DNA of 64,000 nucleotides from Epiperipatus broadwayi (taxonomy: Eukaryota > Onychophora > Udeonychophora > Euonychophora > Peripatidae): assembly GCA_028023455.1 (NCBI GenBank), contig JAQFVV010006453.1, forward strand, positions 126,001 through 190,000. Direction: 5' to 3'. The position numbers and the translations under genes are program-made. Of this stretch, positions 57,701 through 64,000 are shown in pieces; position 1 is the stretch's first letter; each line of letters starts with the position of its first letter. The notes under the pieces are model-generated. The model had not been told where the DNA came from and did not search any database. It worked only from the letters and a program-made list of their open reading frames with translations.

Positions 57701-59540
57701 TTAAATAATATTTTAAACAAAATAATTACTTTAAACATATTATATAAAATATTTACTGCTATAATTAAACTATTATAGTGTTATAATATCTTTTGAATAT
57801 AATAAATAAAATTAGCCATATCTTTAAAACAATTTATTATATTATTTTATTACTTCATTTATCTTAACATGAATTCAAACTATTTAAGATATCTTTACTG
57901 ACTCCTACTTACTAAGTTTAAACTCCTACTACCTATAACATCAAAATTATATATTAGAAAATAACCTAAATGTATTTAAAAAAAATAGCTATATTTTAGG
58001 CCCTACCTAAACTATCTGTACTAATTATAAGGGTACAATATATAATACTAATTACTTAATTTGAATTAATTTTATTTTAAATTAGAATTTACAAGTAAGA
58101 TTTTTTCATGTACTGCAAATAGAAAGTGTAAAAAAAAAAACCATTATACAATATTACAAATTTGATATAAATATAGTACAATCTTATTAGCATTATTTTG
58201 ACAAAAATAATTTAATTCTATTAAATAAATTGCCTTATTTAATTAATACAAGTAAAGATTCTCATAATTTACAAATATTTCAAAACAGAATATAGTTAGA
58301 AGGCCCATTGTCTTTTATGAAAGTATGTGTTCCATGGAATGGATAAAAATCAATATATATAATTAGTGTAACCATAGTGTAAGAATAGTGTTTGTAGACA
58401 CAGAGACAACAAGAGTGGAGTTTAGGTCTGAAGAAACTAATTTAACAGTTCTTAGAATGAGAAATGTGAAAAAAAAAATATTTCAAAGGTATATTTTAAT
58501 TATATAATAAATTTACAAGTGTAAATAGTAATTATATAATAATTAATTATAATCAATTTCCTTTAAAGTAGCATTTATTTTTTTTTTTTTAATAATTTAA
58601 ACAATAGTTTTAGCTGCTTTTAAAATTTAGCACTTAAATATCGTAAACTTAAAAATGGTATAATTTATAAAAAATTGGTAATGTTTGAAAGGGAATTAAA
58701 AACATATCAATTTCTAATGTGATGCTGTTGCTGTTATGTGAAAGTCTTTTAAACACAATTGTAGCAAAAAAGGTTATAAAAAAAACAAAACATTTCCTTA
58801 GCATAGGAGTAATAAACAACAATAATTATTTGTTTACTATTTGGAAGTTAATAAGATGCAAACACTGGAAATGACAGATTATTCCCAGAGTCTAGCCAAA
58901 GAAAATTGAGATAGTAGACTCAATGACTAAAAGTCTATGGAACTCAATTTCCAACTGGGGAAATGAAAAATAGAATGAAACTATTGGGTTCAGCCAATCA
59001 CATTGATGATGGAATGGAACATGATAATTCAAGCAATATACCATTTAATTCTTATATTAGAATATTTAATTATATTTTGATCCTCTGTCATTGCAAATAG
59101 TAATACAAAAAATACTAAAACAGAGTTTAAATATAATTACCACATTACTGTATTTGAAGCTCAATAGAAAATTGCAATAACTAAATATAATAAATAAAAA
59201 CATAATTGAATGCTTGTCCACTTGGAAGATCATGTGACATTTCAGCACTAGGAGTTTAGTGACATCAGCTTAGACTGCAAATGTTCTAGATATTTTATAA
59301 TTTTCTAACAAATATCTAATACTACTTGTATAGGTATTAGTCCCTAAAAAGAATTAGGAATTTTAGGCAAAGTTTTTAAAGATCATGTGCCTAAGAATTA
59401 TAAGCCCACCTCCCCCTTTTTAATGAGCCCATATAGATTATCTTTGCTGAGATATACTTATGATATGGTACTATGCTGACAGATAGTTGTAGATTGTTGG
59501 TACACATAAGGAACATGATAAAAAAAAATACCCTTAAATA
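54760..59540. other. Long AT-rich stretch, no gene seen
   Basis: No repeat family, long frame or RNA gene was recognised. Part of it (about 57100-58300) is extremely AT-rich. A (TA)n run lies at about 55354-55371. Confidence 0.5.
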
Positions 59541-59547
59541 TAATGTC

Positions 59548-59885
59548 TATATGGGTATGATAATAATATCAAATCCAACATGGACTTTGAGATTTCCATC
59601 ATCAGTTTTTCAATGAAATGGATATGATTAGTTGGAAAGGTGAGAAGATTGAAGCCTGTTCACTAAAGTTTGAAGAATTGCTATCTTAATATAAACAAGC
59701 AGAAAGTGTATATATGTGTGGGTGGTTATGATCTAGCCCAACTGATGACTACTGGTTCTGCTCAAAATATGTATATTGAAGATTATGTATATTTTTCACA
59801 TATGTAAGGTCATGTGTATCAATTGCTTGAGATAGAGTGGACAATGAGCAGACTGAAAAATCCTGCATTTAAATTCCTCTGTTTG
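59548..59885 (+). mobile_element. Retrozyme-like short repeat, copy C
   Basis: It aligns with copy B from 'tatgggtatga' to 'gcatttaaattcc', without the tandem duplication. It shares 'gaagcctgttcactaaagtt' and 'ggtcatgtgtatca'. It carries a decayed hammerhead at 59728-59786. Confidence 0.65.
59728..59786 (+). ncRNA. Type I hammerhead ribozyme, probably inactive (copy C)
   Basis: AUGAUC, UAGC, CCAA, core CUGAUGA (59742-59748), a weakened helix II, then AAA where GAA is expected (G12 to A at 59764). Helix III AUA/UAU has a UG loop, then A59775, UUGA, A, GAUUAU. Helix I is nearly intact with one G-U. Loss of the invariant G12, the general-base position, should abolish cleavage. Confidence 0.7.
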
Positions 59886-59889
59886 CATC

Positions 59890-60655
59890 ATATTTAAATG
59901 TTTTTTTTTTTAAAAAAATATTTTTGATAATGTAATTGAAAGATCTGTTGCACAGAAGTGTCACATGACACTCAACTATTAACAAGATATGTTAAACTCT
60001 ATTCCTCTACTACTGCTCTTCAGTCTGACATGAACACCACTGCTTTAAACCATTCAGGGCAATATTTTTAGTGTTATAATTATAGCTGTAAATCCTACAT
60101 ATGTTTCATTCATGGATAACCAAAGCTGTGGATTAAACCATATTCAAGTATAATGTATATTTTTAATGTATATACACATAACTATAATATTGTTTAATTT
60201 TGAAAATGTACACATTAAAAAATTAAAAATAATTATCAAAAAAGTAGAATAATGAAATTATGAAAAAGTACAAATAACTTATGAGGAAAAAAAGAAACAA
60301 CTAAATAAGTGTAATTAGAGTAAACAAAAATAGAAAATTATTGATTGATAAATCACGATTCATGACAGATGATACAATTGCATAAAATGCATGAATTCAG
60401 ATTTATGAATTTCTATGCTATTTAATAATTTTTAAACTGGTTTATTTCTAATCATGGTTAGTAAATTAATAATAATGAAATGCTTAATTATTTTGGAGTT
60501 TATTTTTAAAAAAAATTGAATGCAGGAAGTGACATAGATGGGCCGCGATCCTAGATCTTGAGCTGTAGAATTTAACACCCTAGCCCTGACCAAAACGAAT
60601 AGTGAATCCAAGAATATGAGGAGTTAAGATGACTGCAGTTTTAGTATTATAATTT
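59890..60655. other. No gene seen
   Basis: AT-rich sequence with a short GC-richer patch at about 60530-60600 that I cannot assign. Confidence 0.45.
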
Positions 60656-60659
60656 TTTA

Positions 60660-60777
60660 AACTAATTTATAAATAATCAAGCGTTGGTGGCTGAGTGGAT
60701 AGCACAGCCACCTTATAAGCAGTTGTCCCGGGGTTCGCTTCCCGGCCGACGCTTTGATACAACTAATTTATAAATAA
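60660..60777 (+). mobile_element. Short tRNA-derived SINE with 17-base target duplication
   Basis: The body (60677-60760) folds like a tRNA. The acceptor is gcgttgg/ccgacgc, the D arm ggctg/cagcc with A-box 'tggctgagtgg', the anticodon region 'ccttataagc', and the T arm ccggg/cccgg with B-box-like 'ggttcgcttcc'. Identical 17-base repeats (aactaatttataaataa) flank it at 60660-60676 and 60761-60777, proving insertion. There is no A tail. An 8-base T loop and its SINE relatives argue against a working tRNA gene. Confidence 0.82.
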
Positions 60778-60779
60778 AC

Positions 60780-62075
60780 AATCAATCAAAATAAGATTGA
60801 AATAAACAATTATTAATAGCTATATTATAATAGTTATCGAACCGGTTTCATCATCATTGAGGCCTTCTATCTTATTTTGATTGATTATTTATTCATGTGT
60901 TTTGACAGCATCATGAACAAATAAATTCTGTTGGATATTTGACCATTATAGTAATAAGATTTATATACGTGTTATACTTATTTTAAAAATAGTAACAAAT
61001 TCTTATCAGATTATAACTAAAAATTTTATTTCCTGTAAATCTGCTTTGGGAACAAACTCAAATTATCAACTTCTTTAATTTGGTCGACTCCTCAAGGATT
61101 AAATCGTGAAATTATTAAGAAAATGATGTAGCTGAATGAGAAAAGTTTTGATTTAAATAGTTAAAAAGCTTTGGACTTCGCAGTAGTTCTTGGAATTTTT
61201 GCTAATAAATTATTTAATTTGAAGTTTCACTTTCACACGATTACCAAGAAAATAATAATTTAAAATATAAATATAAGACAAATGTGTATATAATAGAGTA
61301 GAAATTTGGGACATTTTTTAAAGGCAAACAGAGAAAAATATATAGAAAAAGATCTATTTAATTCAAAGTCAGCAGATAATAGAGGGTTAACGCATTAGTT
61401 TTTTTGTATTTAATTTTAGAATTGTTAGACATCATCAAAATCGGTCACCTACGGTTCAATACTGATTAAAACCATACAATTTCAACGTCATCTGCCGTCT
61501 TTGATTATCACTAAGCAAATGTTTAAAATACTTAGAAGATAACGAATTGACACAATGATTTTACATGTCACTTCGTTTAAACATTTTTGTTATTATTCTT
61601 TTTGGAATGTCTTTAAGACATTGTGTTTGATTATTAAAATTTTACGTATTTAGGAATAACATGAATATCTTACAATAATATGGAAGAGAATTTCGTATGT
61701 TCTCTAAGTATCTATGGAAATTTGTTTGTTTTATCGATATGAATATTATTTATATGAGTAAAAAAATAAAACTGCCTCAAATAATCTCTTGCCAGGCAAA
61801 TGTCTATCCATCAGTCCCTCATACAGAGTCAATAAAAGAGAAGACATTACTCATGAGATTTTTCAATTGCTGGTTGGCAAGGGGTTGAGAGCTATATCAT
61901 TGGAGTTTTACTCTGTACAAATAATGAAATACCCATTTAGAAATCAATAATGAGTTATTATCTTATTAGTTTAAGAGTCAGTTACCTGAAAAAAACATTT
62001 GAACCTGATTAAAACCTGAAAAGAAAATCTTGCTTAAACATCCTAAATTTGAACTTAGTTCATGAGCATGGTAGA
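60780..62075. other. No gene seen
   Basis: AT-rich sequence. A 63-codon frame at 61697-61888 shows no recognisable motif and is probably chance. Confidence 0.45.
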
Positions 62076-62077
62076 TA

Positions 62078-62990
62078 GATATCATCATCATAATTATTTT
62101 CCACTGTTATTGATCCACTGCAAAATAAAGGTCACTCCAAGTTCAATCTATCTTCTCTGATCTTTAGCCTCTCTTCTCCACATCATCCTATCACACTTCC
62201 TTATTTCATCCATCTATCTCACATGTGGTCTCATTCTTGGTTTTTTTACAATCTCTTGGAAGCCAATTTAAGATTTCAACTGTCCATCTATTATTTTTTC
62301 TAGCAATCTGTCCACTCCAACTACACTTCAGTCTTTTAATTCTTTCAATGATGTCAGTAACAATTATTTGTTCTCTTACCCATGCATTTCATTTTCAATC
62401 TGTTCTTGTTACTACTAACATGCATTTCTCTTTACTTCTTTGAGTGGTCTGAAGTCTCTGTATTGCTCTTTTATTAAGTGTTTAGATCTCAGATCTATAA
62501 GTAAGAACGAGTAAAACATATTTATTAAAAACTTTCCTTTTCCATCTCCTAGACATATTTCCATTTAATACCAAGAGTATCCCAATCAAGTTTAATTTTA
62601 TAATTATTTTCCATCTATTATATTTCTATTTGTAGTAATAATATGATCAAGATATTTGTAGTTATTAATTTCTTCTAACTCTTCATTATCAACCTTTATT
62701 TTCTTCTTTTGACATTTACTTTTAGTATTATTTTCTTACTTTCATCTCATAACTTTTGCAATATTTCCTGAAGTTTTAAAGCATTATTTGTAAAAACAAT
62801 TACATTATTTACAAAATCTAAATGACTTAAATAATTTCCATTTACTTCTTTTACCTTAGCTTCCAATTTTAATCTAAAAATACTTCTTGCAAAACTACTG
62901 TAAAAAGCTTTGGCAGTAAAGAATTACACCATTGAACAATTATTTCAATGTTAATCTCTCTAATATCATTATGTAATCTAATTGTTACAG
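62078..62990 (-). pseudogene. Decayed RTE fragment, 3' end
   Basis: Minus-strand relative of the RTE at 37-40.2 kb. It runs from the 'gatgatgat' tail (62078-62095) back through the basic tail, the GHIAR-like region, LTYGS and RT motif C (about 62785-62830) to the segment encoding TIRLHND. Frameshifts and stops occur throughout. It is 5'-truncated near 62990. Confidence 0.8.
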
Positions 62991-62994
62991 ACAG

Positions 62995-64000
62995 ATATAT
63001 TGTGTATCATTATCCCATTAGACCCTTCCCATTATTTTATATATCAGATTAATTCTGAAGTCATGGAAGAAAATTAACTGAATTTTTGAATGTTTATTAC
63101 TTTTATAGTTTAATCATCATTATCAATCATTATTTATATGGCAACAAGGCTATCCATTTCTCTCACCTCTCATAACTCCTTTTTTCTTCATTATCTTTCT
63201 TTATTGTTCATTGTCCATAGAACTTTCCAATATATTTTTAATAGGTCTTAATTTTTGCTCCAAAAGACACCATATGATTTATTTTTAGGGGATGTTATTA
63301 TTTTTCCATGTACAAAAATGTGCGTTTATTCAAAGACTTATTCTCTGTACAGAAAGCTATAAGATTCTTACTCCAGGAGCCCACCACAATTCCTTTCATG
63401 TATTAACTGAAATAGCTCTGTCTTTTTGCACTTATTTTATCTGGGGATCAAAATGTTATTCTGTTTAAATTTACCATTAAAAAAAATATTAATTGAAGAC
63501 TTATGAGGCAGGAGTGCTAACTAAATGGTTACACTTAAAAATGATTTATCCACACAAAAGTAACAAAAAAAATGTTGGCACTGAAATTCAGAAAAGGTTC
63601 TGTATTTTATATGTGCACATTAAGTACATCCTTTAAAATACATGGTGTTTTGAATTATGAAGATTCATATAGTACATTTCCATCCACTGTCAAGTGTACA
63701 TACTGGAAATACTTTTTAAATTATTCATAATAGCACTGTTTGGGTATTGTTTTTTAAAAACATTTTTTAGAAAAAAGACTTATTATTGAACATAAGTTAA
63801 ACTTTGATTATTAAAATCACCTCCATCATTTAAAGTCTTTTAGGATAAAAATGTTTAAGAATTAAAACTGATTTTTTTTTTATATTGAACATTTAAAAGC
63901 TACCATGATAAAACTCTAAAATTTTAAATTAAGCATTCTTAATCTAAGTATTAAATATAAGTAACATATATCAATGCAATTATAAATTATCTGATATAAT
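62995..64000. other. No gene seen
   Basis: AT-rich sequence to the window edge. No recognised features. Confidence 0.5.

Noticed and set aside
60677-60760. Functional tRNA gene (Val or Ile)
   Set aside because: It has an 8-base T loop, target-site duplications and dispersed relatives, so it is a retroposed SINE-like copy.
1-64000. CRISPR arrays, operons, ribosome binding sites or phage genes
   Set aside because: No regularly spaced repeats or dense coding are present. The sequence is eukaryotic.

Overview
This is animal nuclear DNA, very rich in A+T (roughly three quarters by eye). It holds long AT microsatellites and many decayed transposable elements. I found no host gene I can name, no functional tRNA or rRNA gene, and no prokaryotic features. 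RTE-type LINEs, Penelope-like elements (PLEs), tRNA-derived SINEs and hAT-like DNA elements together point to a metazoan, probably an invertebrate. I cannot name the species.

Layout. 0-9 kb: a foldback element, a palindromic pair of PLE family A copies, a decayed RTE fragment, a decayed third-family PLE fragment, and a short repeat carrying a hammerhead ribozyme (minus strand, 8515-8573). 9-22 kb: hairpin (MITE-like) palindromes, three tRNA-derived SINE copies and one unidentified coding-like patch. 22.8-25.5 kb: a nearly complete Penelope-like element (family B), with reverse transcriptase and GIY-YIG endonuclease, bounded by about 595-bp inverted repeats. 25.6-27.6 kb: a hairpin and a 1.8-kb DNA element whose deletion derivative lies at 41.9 kb. 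30-34.5 kb: a foldback, microsatellites and a second palindromic PLE-A pair. 37-40.2 kb: an almost intact RTE retrotransposon broken by two in-frame stops. 40.25-44 kb: a diverged 1.65-kb duplication. 45-49.4 kb: an RTE fragment, a third PLE-A pair, a large palindrome and a second hammerhead repeat. 52-64 kb: short repeats, a hAT-type MITE at 54.4 kb, a third hammerhead repeat at 59.7 kb, a SINE with clear target duplications at 60.7 kb, and an RTE fragment.

The most interesting content is the set of self-cleaving RNA motifs. Three dispersed short repeats carry a type I hammerhead fold, and helix I shows compensatory changes between copies. This is the design of animal retrozymes, which are thought to be mobilised by PLE machinery. 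Both PLE families in the window also carry hammerhead-like motifs at their ends. There the usual C3-G8 core pair appears mostly as U3-A8, and helix III is palindromic. The window may therefore hold both a ribozyme-bearing autonomous element and its possible non-autonomous dependants. All folds were worked out by hand and none was computed.
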